Under the pieces are notes generated by a model. The model made no database searches, was not told the origin of the DNA, and was given only the letters and a program-made list of their open reading frames with translations. Positions 1-7,475 of a stretch of DNA of 27,675 nucleotides are shown in pieces. Position numbers and translations under genes: made by a program. How positions within the stretch are numbered: position 1 is the first letter of the stretch; each line of letters starts with the position of its first letter. Source of the stretch: CAMCFD01 sp965661355 (GTDB lineage Bacteria; Pseudomonadota; Alphaproteobacteria; Rickettsiales; UBA1997); the NCBI GenBank assembly GCA_965661355.1, contig CBFIDI010000022.1:1-27675 (forward strand). The letters are read 5' to 3'.

Positions 1-125
1 TTATCGCCAAGGCCAAAACCTTTAAAAAAGCCAGAGAAAAAGCCTATGAAGCTTTGAATTTAATAGATTGGCCAGAAGGGTTTGCTAGAAAAGACATTGC
101 TAAAACGGCCGAAGAATTACAATAA
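1..125 (+). CDS. purD: Phosphoribosylamine-glycine ligase, C-terminal end (partial)
   Basis: Only the last 40 codons are present; the reading frame enters from the left edge and ends at TAA 123-125. The visible peptide contains AYEALNLIDWPEGFARKDI, which matches the conserved PurD C-terminus (AY.AV..IDWPGGF.R.DI). PurD makes glycinamide ribonucleotide in the second step of de novo purine synthesis, in the cytoplasm. It runs convergently towards ftsL. The 141 bp between them hold no clear terminator, only a weak 7-bp inverted repeat near 236-265. The call rests on this short signature alone; the catalytic ATP-grasp region lies outside the window. Confidence 0.85.
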   Translation, partial: IAKAKTFKKAREKAYEALNLIDWPEGFARKDIAKTAEELQ

Positions 126-266
126 AGTATAATTTAAATCTCCATATTTTAAATTTTAACCTCTTTATAAAGCTTTTCTATATTGCAAAAAGATAAAAAC
201 CAAATATCAGAGCTTAATTCAAAAAAGCTAAATTCTAATATTTAATCCACAAATAGCTATTAGATT

Positions 267-638
267 CTAAAAATTGGCAACAATATATTTTTGATCTTCT
301 ATCTTTTTCTCATAATTGGCGATATAAAATTTCTCCATCTGAGCTTTAGTTTTAATTTGCGAAGCTGTGCTGTAACTATTATTTTCTAAAAACTTCTCCG
401 ACAAACCCCTAATTCTTGAAGGTCTAGTTAAATATGACCATTCAACTTCTAACATTTCAATATCTTCTCGGTAAGAAGTAATTTGATCTCTTCCAACATT
501 AATATAACCTTGTAAAGCATCTACTTTAAACTGAATAGCAAAACTCAGAATTACTACAACCAAAAAAGAGCTAACCAAGGTAAAATTAAAAAGATAAAAC
601 TTATTTATTTTTTTAAAATATTTTTTCAAAATTTGCAT
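267..638 (-). CDS. ftsL: Cell division protein FtsL
   Basis: Small bitopic division protein: a short basic cytoplasmic N-terminus, one transmembrane helix at about residues 14-38, then a periplasmic coiled-coil segment. The motif LEVEWSYLTRPSRI is the hallmark of alphaproteobacterial FtsL (LE.EW.YL..P.R). FtsL works with FtsB and FtsQ to activate septal peptidoglycan synthesis. It lies 60 bp downstream of rsmH in the mraZ-rsmH-ftsL order. Start choice: an in-frame ATG also exists at 644, but the GGAG at 646-649 is only 1 nt from it and 7 nt from the ATG at 638, so 638 is preferred. The usual next genes (ftsI, murE) are missing; purD lies convergent beyond. Confidence 0.85.
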   Translation of the reverse strand: MQILKKYFKKINKFYLFNFTLVSSFLVVVILSFAIQFKVDALQGYINVGRDQITSYREDIEMLEVEWSYLTRPSRIRGLSEKFLENNSYSTASQIKTKAQMEKFYIANYEKKIEDQKYIVANF

Positions 639-698
639 ATTCATTCTCCGGTTAATTTTTACTTTTTATATAATCGTTAGTAAATTATCAAAAACTCA

Positions 699-1616
699 TT
701 ATAGTTTTATTGCAACTCTCATTTTAGAAGAGCGGCTACGATAATTTTGCTTTACTTCTTCTTGCGTTGGTTTTATCGCCGATTTATTAACAATTTTGAA
801 ACTTGCCTGCCTATCATCTTTTACAATTGGCTCGTAACGCGAAAAACTTCTATCTAAACAGGCTTCTTTTTTCAAAAAATTCTTCACAATAACATCTTCA
901 AGACTATGAAATGAAACAACAATTAACCTTGCGTCTTTTTTTAATAATTTTTTTGCCGATTTTAAAGACTGACTTATTTCTTCCAGCTCTTTATTGACAT
1001 AAATCCTAATAGCTTGAAAAGTTCTAGTTGCAGGGTCAATCTTAAAATATCCGCTTCCATAACAAGACCTAACAATGTCTGCAAGCTCCCTACAACTAGT
1101 GATCGTTTTGCCCTCTCTATTTTTGACAATTTTTTTAGCAATTAATTTTGCTCTTCTTTCTTCACCAAATTCTTTTATAATTTTCAAAAGCTCCAACTCT
1201 TCAAGTTCGTTTACAACCTCAAAAGCTGACAATTCACAGTCTTGATCCATTCTCATATCAAGCCTTGCATCAGAATCAAAAGAAAAGCCGCGTTCTTTTT
1301 CATCAAATTGCATCGAAGAAACTCCCAAATCAAAAACTATCCCGTCAATATTTTCAACTCCATAATTGACCAACAAACTTTCGATTTCAGAAAAATTACC
1401 CCTTAAAAACTGAAATTTATCACCATATTTTTCTTTAAATTTTCCAGCTATTTTTACTGCATTTTTATCTCTGTCAACTGCGTAAAGTTTACAGTTACAG
1501 CTATCTAATATTTCTTTACTATATCCACCAGCGCCAAAAGTAGCATCAACATAAACTTCGCCATCTTTAGGTTCTAAATATTGCAAAACTTCATTTAACA
1601 AAACCGGTTTATGCAT
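699..1616 (-). CDS. rsmH: 16S rRNA (cytosine-N4)-methyltransferase RsmH (MraW)
   Basis: SAM-dependent methyltransferase that N4-methylates C1402 of 16S rRNA in the decoding centre. The protein begins MHKPVLLNEVL and carries the SAM-binding motif DATFGAGGYS at residues 24-33, then AVDRD, FDLGVSSMQ, RGFSFDSDARLDMRM and the late motif VVSFHSLEDVIVK, all typical of the family. Length (305 aa) is normal. A GTG at 1640 in the same frame would add eight residues, but the ATG at 1616 matches the family start and has a purine-rich AGAAG upstream. It lies about 26 bp downstream of mraZ, so the two are probably cotranscribed. Confidence 0.95.
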   Translation of the reverse strand: MHKPVLLNEVLQYLEPKDGEVYVDATFGAGGYSKEILDSCNCKLYAVDRDKNAVKIAGKFKEKYGDKFQFLRGNFSEIESLLVNYGVENIDGIVFDLGVSSMQFDEKERGFSFDSDARLDMRMDQDCELSAFEVVNELEELELLKIIKEFGEERRAKLIAKKIVKNREGKTITSCRELADIVRSCYGSGYFKIDPATRTFQAIRIYVNKELEEISQSLKSAKKLLKKDARLIVVSFHSLEDVIVKNFLKKEACLDRSFSRYEPIVKDDRQASFKIVNKSAIKPTQEEVKQNYRSRSSKMRVAIKL

Positions 1617-1642
1617 ATTTCTTCTAATTTTTTCAACCACTT

Positions 1643-2104
1643 TTAAGAAGTTGATTTTTTATTTAAATTTAATAAATTCCTTTTTTCTTTGGCACTTTTT
1701 TTCGCATTTTCAAGGTAAGCTTCAAATTCTTCAGGGTTCCAAATTTCAAAAGTTGGCCCTTTTCCTACAAACAAAACTTTATCTGTAATATTATTTTGCT
1801 TAATCAATTTTTCAGGCAAAAACACCCTACCGTCTTTGTCTATAGAAAGTTGAATTGCCCCACCTAAAATTGTCGCAGCAAAAGCGTCGCGCTCTTCCGA
1901 AAAGGTATCAAGACTGTCAATTGAATCGCTCATTTGCTTAATTCTCTCAATATCACAACCTTCAATGCAATTATTGATAAACGATTCGTAAACAACAATC
2001 CCCGAAAATTCTAGGCCACTTAACATATTTCTAAATTGCGCCGGCACAGAAACCCTGCCTTTTGCGTCAATTTTATTTGTAAATGTTGATAAAAATAATG
2101 CCAT
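1643..2104 (-). CDS. mraZ: Transcriptional regulator MraZ
   Basis: First gene of the dcw cluster and usually its autoregulator. Two tandem SpoVT/AbrB-like DNA-binding folds are visible: the first with IDAKGRVSVPAQFR at about residues 12-25, the second with IDKDGRVFLPEKL about 55 residues later. Each has the DxxGR signature. Length (153 aa) is typical. In other bacteria MraZ forms a ring oligomer that binds short direct repeats with 10-bp spacing upstream of its own gene, and such an array lies at 2171-2230. The C-terminal tail is lysine- and asparagine-rich. No strong Shine-Dalgarno is visible before ATG 2104. Confidence 0.95.
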   Translation of the reverse strand: MALFLSTFTNKIDAKGRVSVPAQFRNMLSGLEFSGIVVYESFINNCIEGCDIERIKQMSDSIDSLDTFSEERDAFAATILGGAIQLSIDKDGRVFLPEKLIKQNNITDKVLFVGKGPTFEIWNPEEFEAYLENAKKSAKEKRNLLNLNKKSTS

Positions 2105-2170
2105 TTTCTTACTTTTTCAAGAAATTCTTGTTTTTTACTAGCCTAAAGACACGACTTCACTGGCTTGAAA

Positions 2171-2230
2171 CTATTTTCGGTTTTTTTTGGGTTTTTATGG
2201 TTTTTTATGGTTTATAATGGAATTTTATGG
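2171..2230. promoter_or_regulatory. Predicted MraZ operator: six phased 10-bp boxes
   Basis: Six consecutive 10-nt units each end in GG on the plus strand (five ATGG/TTGG-type and one CGG), for example GTTTTTATGG and TTTTTTATGG, exactly one helical turn apart. Known MraZ operators are TGGGN direct repeats separated by 5 nt, the same 10-bp period. The array lies between the predicted -10 element and the mraZ start, a position suited to autorepression. Box recognition and phase are seen directly; MraZ binding is inference. Confidence 0.75.
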
Positions 2231-2249
2231 AAAAAATATACTAAGTCAA
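2222..2249 (-). promoter_or_regulatory. Predicted mraZ promoter
   Basis: On the minus strand, TTGACT (2244-2249) is followed after 16 nt by TAAAAT (2222-2227). The -10 overlaps the most upstream of the six MraZ boxes, so bound MraZ would block initiation or early elongation. The leader to mraZ would be about 110 nt. Confidence 0.6.
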
Positions 2250-2405
2250 GCTAAAAAATTACTTTCCTAAAAATAAATTTTACTTCGGCATTAATTTTTT
2301 ATCAGATTTTTAGTTAAAAATAACTAATTTTAAAATAATTATACAATTTAACACAATTTACTGTTATTATTGTTATTATTGAACTTAATAGTACATTAAT
2401 TTTTC

Positions 2406-2434
2406 TTGACAAAGCCATAAATATCTAATACAAT
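2406..2434 (+). promoter_or_regulatory. Predicted trpBA promoter
   Basis: A perfect -35 TTGACA (2406-2411), 17-nt spacer and TACAAT -10 (2429-2434), about 47 nt upstream of the trpB ATG. This is the closest match to the sigma-70 consensus in the window and suggests strong, possibly constitutive expression. Confidence 0.75.
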
Positions 2435-2487
2435 TTTTGCCAAACTAGATTTAACAGCAATTAAGTCTTAATAAATGTTTGAAAATT

Positions 2488-3687
2488 ATGGAAAAATACA
2501 ACCAACCAAACAAAAATGGAAAATTCGGTGAATTTGGCGGAAGGTATGTTGCCGAGACTTTAATGCCATCGGTGCTTGAAATTGATAAAGCTTATGAAAA
2601 GGCCAAAAGCGACCCCCAATTTCAAAAAGAATTTAAATATTACCTTAAATATTTTGTTGGCCGCCCTAGCCCTCTTTATTTTGCAAAAAATTTAACTGAA
2701 AAAGTTGGTGGTGCAAAAATTTATTTGAAACGCGACGAACTAAATCACACAGGTTCGCACAAAATAAATAATTGCATTGGCCAAATTCTTCTTGCAAAAA
2801 GAATGGGTAAAAAAAGAATTATTGCCGAAACTGGGGCGGGCCAACATGGCGTTGCGACAGCAACAGTTTGTGCACTTTTTAATTTGCCTTGCGTAATTTA
2901 TATGGGCGCCAAGGATATTCAAAGACAAAAGCCAAATGTATTTCGAATGAAACTTTTAGGAGCTGAAGTTAGATCAGTTGAAACTGGCTCTAAAAGCTTA
3001 AAGAACGCAATAAACGAGGCGATGAGAGATTGGGCGGCCGACGCAAAGGACACCTATTATTTATTAGGAACAGTTACTGGCCCACACCCTTATCCAATGA
3101 TGGTGCGAGATTTTCATTCAATTATTGGCAAGGAAACTAGAGCTCAAATTCTTGAAGAAGAAAATCGCCTTCCTGATGCCTTGGTTGCCTGTATTGGCGG
3201 CGGATCAAACGCCCTTGGCTTATTTTATGAATTTATTAACGATACAAATATTAAACTTTACGGCGTTGAAGCTTCTGGAAAGGGGCTAAACACCCTTGAG
3301 CACGCCTCTTCAATTGCCAAAGGAAGTGTCGCGGTTCTTCATGGCAATAAAACTTTTTTTATGCAAAATGACGATGGACAAATTAATGACGCACATTCAA
3401 TTTCAGCTGGCCTTGACTACCCCGGAATTGGCCCAGAACATGCTTATTTAAATTCGATAAAGCGCGTAAATTACGTCAGCGCAACTGACGAAGAGGCCCT
3501 TGAGTCATTTCAGCTTTTGTGCAAGAGCGAAGGTTTAATTCCGGCGCTTGAGTCAAGTCATGGAATTCATTATGCATGTAAAATTGCCAAAGAAATCGGT
3601 AAAAATAAAATTATAGTAGTCAACTTGTCTGGAAGAGGCGATAAAGATATAAACACAGTAGCAGAAGCAACTGGGTTTAATATTTAA
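2488..3687 (+). CDS. trpB: Tryptophan synthase beta chain
   Basis: PLP enzyme that condenses indole with serine to give tryptophan. It begins MEKYNQPNKNGKFGEFGGRY, the family N-terminus (G.FG.FGGRYV.ETL). The PLP lysine is K92 in HTGSHKINN. GGGSNALGLFYEF binds the cofactor phosphate, and HSISAGLDYPGIGPEH and the C-terminal SGRGDKD are also present. Length (399 aa) is standard. A TTG at 2479 is in frame but would add only MKI; the ATG at 2488 is preferred. trpA follows 10 bp downstream, so the two subunits are coexpressed. No other trp gene is in the window. Confidence 0.97.
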   Translation: MEKYNQPNKNGKFGEFGGRYVAETLMPSVLEIDKAYEKAKSDPQFQKEFKYYLKYFVGRPSPLYFAKNLTEKVGGAKIYLKRDELNHTGSHKINNCIGQILLAKRMGKKRIIAETGAGQHGVATATVCALFNLPCVIYMGAKDIQRQKPNVFRMKLLGAEVRSVETGSKSLKNAINEAMRDWAADAKDTYYLLGTVTGPHPYPMMVRDFHSIIGKETRAQILEEENRLPDALVACIGGGSNALGLFYEFINDTNIKLYGVEASGKGLNTLEHASSIAKGSVAVLHGNKTFFMQNDDGQINDAHSISAGLDYPGIGPEHAYLNSIKRVNYVSATDEEALESFQLLCKSEGLIPALESSHGIHYACKIAKEIGKNKIIVVNLSGRGDKDINTVAEATGFNI

Positions 3688-3697
3688 TTTAGCAATT

Positions 3698-4519
3698 ATG
3701 AAAAGAATTAAAAATAAATTTACAGAATTAAAATCAAAAAACCAAAGTGCTTTTATCGCTTATATTTGCGGCGGAGACCCTAACTACGAATTATCACTTG
3801 AGGTTTTGAAAAAACTTCCTGAAAATGGCGTTGACATTATCGAGCTAGGAGTTCCATTTCTTGATCCATCTGGCGATGGGCCAATTATTGAAGAAGCAGC
3901 AAAAAGAGCCATTAAAAACGGCATGAACCTAAAAAAGACTCTTCAAATGACTGAAGAATTTCGGAAAAACAACAATTCAACGCCAATAATTTTAATGGGA
4001 TATTACAATAATTTCTTAAAATATGGGCTAGAAAAAGTATTTTTTGACATAGAAAAAAGTGGCGCCGACGGGGTTCTAATTGTTGATTTACCCCTGGAAG
4101 AAAGAGATGAGGTTTTTGAATCGATTTCAAGAACCAATATTGATTTTATCAATTTAATTTCTCCGCTTTCTAATGAATCTAGGATTGAAGAAATTTCGAA
4201 AAGAGAAAGAGCTTCTGGTTTTCTATATTTAATTTCTATGCTTGGAATCACCGGAACAAAAGATGCCAAACCAGAAGAAAATATTGAAAATTTAAATAAA
4301 ATTCGCAATATTTCTGACCTTGAAACTGTTATTGGTTTTGGAATTAAGACCCCGCAACAAGCAAAAAAATTCGTTGATTTAGGATTTGACGGTGTCGTTA
4401 TTGGGTCGACTTTGGTTAATGAAATTGCAACAAAGTTTTTAGATGGAAAAGGTGAAAAAGAAATTATTGACGGGGTCGTTAAGATTGTTAAAGAGTTTTC
4501 TGGCGAAATTAAGAAATAG
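3698..4519 (+). CDS. trpA: Tryptophan synthase alpha chain
   Basis: TIM-barrel subunit that cleaves indole-3-glycerol phosphate to indole, channelled to TrpB. The catalytic acids fall at the canonical numbers: E49 in IIELGVPF and D60 in GDGPIIEEA. FIAYICGGDPNYELSLEV at the N-terminus and the phosphate-binding GFGIKTPQQAKKF plus GVVIGSTLV near the C-terminus complete the family pattern. Length (273 aa) is normal. The usual SDP.ADGP loop reads LDPSGDGP here, a mild deviation. It is translated from an ATG 10 bp after trpB. An 8-bp inverted repeat (4560-4567 / 4577-4584) beyond the gene could be a weak terminator, but it has no T-tract. Confidence 0.97.
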   Translation: MKRIKNKFTELKSKNQSAFIAYICGGDPNYELSLEVLKKLPENGVDIIELGVPFLDPSGDGPIIEEAAKRAIKNGMNLKKTLQMTEEFRKNNNSTPIILMGYYNNFLKYGLEKVFFDIEKSGADGVLIVDLPLEERDEVFESISRTNIDFINLISPLSNESRIEEISKRERASGFLYLISMLGITGTKDAKPEENIENLNKIRNISDLETVIGFGIKTPQQAKKFVDLGFDGVVIGSTLVNEIATKFLDGKGEKEIIDGVVKIVKEFSGEIKK

Positions 4520-4628
4520 AAATACAGAGCTTTTAATTTCCGTGGATTTATAATGCGGTTAATTTTAGAAATAACTTAAAATTAGAACTTAAAAACAAAA
4601 TCTCTCTTTAAATTTTCAAAAAATTTCA

Positions 4629-4658
4629 TTGACTAAATTATAATTTTTACTCTAGAAT
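4629..4658 (+). promoter_or_regulatory. Predicted argJ promoter
   Basis: TTGACT (4629-4634), 18-nt spacer, TAGAAT (4653-4658), with the argJ ATG about 34 nt beyond. This implies that argJ and the following division genes can be transcribed independently of trpBA. Confidence 0.5.
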
Positions 4659-4692
4659 TATGATTTAAACAAATTATTCTTATCCATAATAT

Positions 4693-5886
4693 ATGAGACT
4701 TATTGAAGGCGTAAAATTCGCATCAACCAACTCGGAAATAAAATATAAAAACCGTGACGATTTATCATTGGTGGTTTTTGATGAAGAAACTAGTGTAGCA
4801 GGAGTTTTTACCAAATCTAACATTGTTTCTTCGACCGTTACTTGGTGTCGTAAATCTCTTGAGAACAAAAAAGCAAAAGCGCTGATTGTTAACGCCGGAA
4901 ATGCCAATACTTTTACCGGAGAAGCGGGCGAAGAAATAGTTCAAAAAACAGCCGAAGAAATTTCTAAAAGCCTTAATTGCGACAAAAATAAAGTTTTTAT
5001 CTCTTCAACTGGCGTAATTGGCGAAATTTTTGACTACAAACTAATTACAACAAAAATTACGGGTTTGATTAACAACTTAAATAACGATGAGCCATCGTTT
5101 AGAGCTTGTGCAAAAGCAATTATGACAACCGACTTAGTAGAAAAAATATCTTACAAAGAAGTCTTAATTGATGGTGAAAAAATTATTATTCAAGGTTTTT
5201 GCAAAGGGTCCGGAATGATCGCCCCTAACATGGCAACGATGTTATCTTATATTTTTACTGATGCAAAAATTTCTTCTAAAGATTTGCAAGAAATAACCAA
5301 TGAAATTAATGAAAAAAGTTTTAATTCAATTACAGTCGATTCAGATTGTTCGACAAATGACACATCGATGGTTTTTGCAACAAATAAATCTGGGAGCCTA
5401 ATTCAAAAAGGTAACAATTCTTATGAAGTATTTAAAAAATCGTTACTTGCCGTATTGTTAGATTTAGCTAAAAAAATTGTGAAAGATGGCGAAGGTGCAA
5501 AAAAGTTAATTAAAGTTACAGTTAGTGGTGCCAGAAGCATTGATCAAGCTAAAAAATCAGCATTTGCGGTTGCAAATTCACCCTTAGTAAAATCGGCAAT
5601 TGCCGCATTTGACCCAAATTGGGGAAGAATTATCATGGCAATAGGCAAAAGCCAAGTAGAGATAAACCATAAAAATTTAAGACTGTCCATTGGAGCAAAC
5701 ATTATTGTAGAAAATGGACAAAAATCAGGGGATTACGACGAAGAAAAAATTAGAAATTATATTGAAAATAACCAAGAAATAGCAATTGACATCAATCTTG
5801 CAAACTCAGAAAATAACTCATGGACAAGTTATGGCTGTGATTTAAACGAAGAATATGTCACGATAAACAAAGAATATAGAACTTAA
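4693..5886 (+). CDS. argJ: Bifunctional glutamate N-acetyltransferase / ornithine acetyltransferase
   Basis: ArgJ transfers the acetyl group from N-acetylornithine to glutamate (recycling arm of arginine synthesis); in bifunctional forms it also uses acetyl-CoA. The precursor self-cleaves before the nucleophilic threonine in APNMATML; here that is A181/T182, inside KGSGMIAPNMATML. SSTGVIGE at about 104-111 supplies the oxyanion-hole residues. The protein ends in the conserved Y.TINKEYRT. Length (397 aa) is normal. It is 12 bp upstream of the coiled-coil gene, so it probably leads an operon with zapA, an unusual pairing of arginine synthesis with division. No other arg gene is visible here. 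Confidence 0.96.
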   Translation: MRLIEGVKFASTNSEIKYKNRDDLSLVVFDEETSVAGVFTKSNIVSSTVTWCRKSLENKKAKALIVNAGNANTFTGEAGEEIVQKTAEEISKSLNCDKNKVFISSTGVIGEIFDYKLITTKITGLINNLNNDEPSFRACAKAIMTTDLVEKISYKEVLIDGEKIIIQGFCKGSGMIAPNMATMLSYIFTDAKISSKDLQEITNEINEKSFNSITVDSDCSTNDTSMVFATNKSGSLIQKGNNSYEVFKKSLLAVLLDLAKKIVKDGEGAKKLIKVTVSGARSIDQAKKSAFAVANSPLVKSAIAAFDPNWGRIIMAIGKSQVEINHKNLRLSIGANIIVENGQKSGDYDEEKIRNYIENNQEIAIDINLANSENNSWTSYGCDLNEEYVTINKEYRT

Positions 5887-5898
5887 AATTTACAAATA

Positions 5899-6264
5899 AT
5901 GAACGAGTTCGAGCAAAATATCAGAGAAATAAAAGATTTAATTGACGAAATTGAAATTATCAGCTTAGAAAAAATTAAAGAAAAAGAGGGCTCTGCAACA
6001 TTATCAGAACTTGATAACGCCAATAAGTCAGAGTTACAGTCAACAATAAATCAACAGCAAAAAATTATTGAGAATTTAAGCCGAGAACTTAATAATGCTC
6101 AAAAAACAATTAAAGAAATTGGCAGAGAAAATGATTTCTTAAAAGACAAGAATCGTTTTTTCGCAGATAAAATATTTAAAATGAAATCACAAGGCTCAAA
6201 ATTAGTGCAAAAAATTGAAGAAGAAATTGAGCTGGTAAGAAAAATTATCAAAGAAAAACTTTAA
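5899..6264 (+). CDS. Small coiled-coil protein upstream of zapA
   Basis: Unrecognised as a named family. The 121 residues are almost entirely charged, heptad-like helix. There is an acidic N-terminal third with EFEQNIREIKDLIDEIEI, a long central coiled coil at about residues 45-85 (QQQKIIENLSRELNNAQK), and a basic tail. No signal peptide, transmembrane segment or cysteine is seen. It lies 2 bp upstream of zapA and is surely cotranslated with it. Many alphaproteobacteria have a short coiled-coil gene (DUF4164-type) directly before zapA, so a role alongside ZapA at the Z-ring is plausible. That function is inferred from position and shape only. Confidence 0.7.
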   Translation: MNEFEQNIREIKDLIDEIEIISLEKIKEKEGSATLSELDNANKSELQSTINQQQKIIENLSRELNNAQKTIKEIGRENDFLKDKNRFFADKIFKMKSQGSKLVQKIEEEIELVRKIIKEKL

Positions 6265-6266
6265 AA

Positions 6267-6560
6267 ATGATTGTTAAATTCTCTATCGGAAAATCAGATT
6301 ACCAAATAAGTTGCCCCGAAAATCAACAAGACCAACTTCTTTCCATTGTAAAGAAAGTTGATGAAAAGTTTTGCAAATTATCTTCACATTTAAAAAACGC
6401 CGATGAAAAGACTCTTTTGGCAATTTGCTGTTTAACTCTTCAAGATGAAGTTGAAAATGTAAATAAAAGTGACAATGAATTAAAAAAAGATTTCGCGCAA
6501 ACTCTGGACCCAATAAAAAACAAACTAGAATCTCTTGCAAAAAAAATAGAAAATTGTTAA
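6267..6560 (+). CDS. zapA: Cell division protein ZapA
   Basis: 97-residue ZapA: N-terminal beta-rich head (IVKFSIGKSDYQISCPENQ, compare the family V.I.G..Y.I.C), then a helix with LLSIVKKVDEKFCKL and the conserved LLAICCLTLQDEVENV, ending in a coiled-coil tail. ZapA tetramers cross-link FtsZ protofilaments. The gene sits immediately upstream of the 6S RNA gene and fau, a neighbourhood conserved across many proteobacteria, which independently supports all three calls. The 6S promoter overlaps the end of this gene. Confidence 0.9.
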   Translation: MIVKFSIGKSDYQISCPENQQDQLLSIVKKVDEKFCKLSSHLKNADEKTLLAICCLTLQDEVENVNKSDNELKKDFAQTLDPIKNKLESLAKKIENC

Positions 6561-6563
6561 AAT
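6535..6563 (+). promoter_or_regulatory. Predicted 6S RNA promoter
   Basis: TTGCAA (6535-6540), exact 17-nt spacer, TAAAAT (6558-6563), overlapping the end of zapA. Predicted initiation near 6570 puts the transcript start about 10 nt before the 6S closing stem. Confidence 0.6.
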
Positions 6564-6570
6564 ATTTTTT

Positions 6571-6722
6571 AAGTAAACTACCAAGTAGGATTGAGGTAAA
6601 TTTCTATTGTCCCACTTTTTAAGCACTAAAGGTCAATTGTTTTGAACTCAGGTTCAATTCACACCTTCATTATTTGAACTTTACGGGTTCAAATAGATAA
6701 GCGACCTCGTCCACTTGGCGGT
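6571..6722 (+). ncRNA. ssrS: 6S RNA
   Basis: Regulatory RNA that binds sigma-70 RNA polymerase by mimicking an open promoter. The ends form a long interrupted closing stem: CCAAGT 6581-6586 with ACTTGG 6713-6718, GGA 6588-6590 with TCC 6710-6712, and GAGGT 6593-6597 with ACCTC 6704-6708. Inside lie a large A/T-rich central bubble and hairpins, including ATTTGAAC/GTTCAAAT around 6672-6694 and TTGAAC/GTTCAA near 6641-6656. Position between zapA and fau is the classic ssrS location. Structure and context agree; exact ends are approximate. Confidence 0.85.
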
Positions 6723-6762
6723 TCTCTTCACCTTTTAAATTCAACCCTTGATATCTTACGAA

Positions 6763-7383
6763 ATGCAAAGCCTGTCAAAAAATGAAATTAGGGCAACTTA
6801 TCGCAAAAAGAGGTTTAAATTAACGCAAAAAGAGGTTGAATATAAATCAAAATTAATCACCGAAAATTTTATTAATAACACCCTGCCCAAACTATTAAAA
6901 ATAAAACCAAATGCAAATTTTGGTATATATATCGACAGCTATAACGAGGTAAGAACCAAATCTTTAATAGAACATTTTTTAGAAAATAAAATTAATCTTT
7001 CGCACCCAAAAATTGTCGCAAAAAATTCAGAGTTAAAATTTATTTCATTTGACAAGAATTCTGTCTTAGGAAATAGTGAGTTTTACGAGAAAATTCAAGA
7101 AATAAAACAGGGTCCAGAAATATTACCCGACTTTTTAATAGTTCCACTTGTTGCCTGCGATAAAGAGCTAAACCGAATTGGAATGGGTGGCGGCTTTTTT
7201 GACAGGACTATGGCTCATTTTACTACAATTAATCACAATTTTTTATCAATTGGCCTCGCTTATAATTTTCAACTTTTAGACTACAGAATAAATACCCTAG
7301 AAACCGACAAAAACCTTGACTGTTGCGCCTTTGAAAGCTTCAACATATCCGCAAACACTGATATAATTGACTTTAGGTCATAA
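6763..7383 (+). CDS. fau: 5-formyltetrahydrofolate cyclo-ligase
   Basis: ATP-dependent conversion of 5-formyl-THF to 5,10-methenyl-THF (YgfA family). The N-terminus has the family pattern K.EIRATYRKKR, and the glycine-rich nucleotide/folate-binding motif NRIGMGGGFFDR is at about residues 138-148 (usual form GYGGGYYDR, so both tyrosines are phenylalanine here). Length from ATG 6763 is 206 aa, normal. A TTG at 6748 could extend it by five residues, but the ATG is preferred. The gene follows 6S RNA by about 40 bp and may be cotranscribed with it, as in other proteobacteria. Confidence 0.92.
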   Translation: MQSLSKNEIRATYRKKRFKLTQKEVEYKSKLITENFINNTLPKLLKIKPNANFGIYIDSYNEVRTKSLIEHFLENKINLSHPKIVAKNSELKFISFDKNSVLGNSEFYEKIQEIKQGPEILPDFLIVPLVACDKELNRIGMGGGFFDRTMAHFTTINHNFLSIGLAYNFQLLDYRINTLETDKNLDCCAFESFNISANTDIIDFRS

Positions 7384-7416
7384 AAAAATAAAAAAAATTG
7401 AAAAAAATAGTTGATT

Positions 7417-7447
7417 TAATAAAGAAATATAGGTACTTTCTTTATTA
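7417..7447 (+). repeat. Perfect 11-bp inverted repeat, fau-HU interval
   Basis: TAATAAAGAAA (7417-7427) and its exact reverse complement (7437-7447) flank a 9-nt spacer. No T-tract follows, so it is either a weak fau terminator or a dimeric protein-binding site upstream of the HU gene. Confidence 0.6.
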
Positions 7448-7475
7448 GACATGCTTTGATAAAGATTTTGTCCTA

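Larger units (their letters stand above)
2105..2487. other. Divergent mraZ / trpB regulatory interval
   Basis: This 383-bp gap separates divergent mraZ and trpB. It holds the MraZ box array and mraZ promoter on the left and the trpB promoter on the right. The middle (about 2250-2400) is very AT-rich, with short TTATTATTG reiterations, and shows no reading frame of note. No trp leader peptide or attenuator hairpin was found. Confidence 0.6.

Noticed and set aside
2171..2230. CRISPR-like or simple tandem repeat
   Set aside because: Units are 10 bp without unique spacers and sit exactly at the mraZ promoter, so an operator explains them better.
2435..2487. trp attenuator or leader peptide
   Set aside because: The leader is only about 47 nt with no Trp codons and no competing hairpins.
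6283..6540. Minus-strand frame across zapA
   Set aside because: Antisense to a confident ZapA gene, with no motif or promoter.
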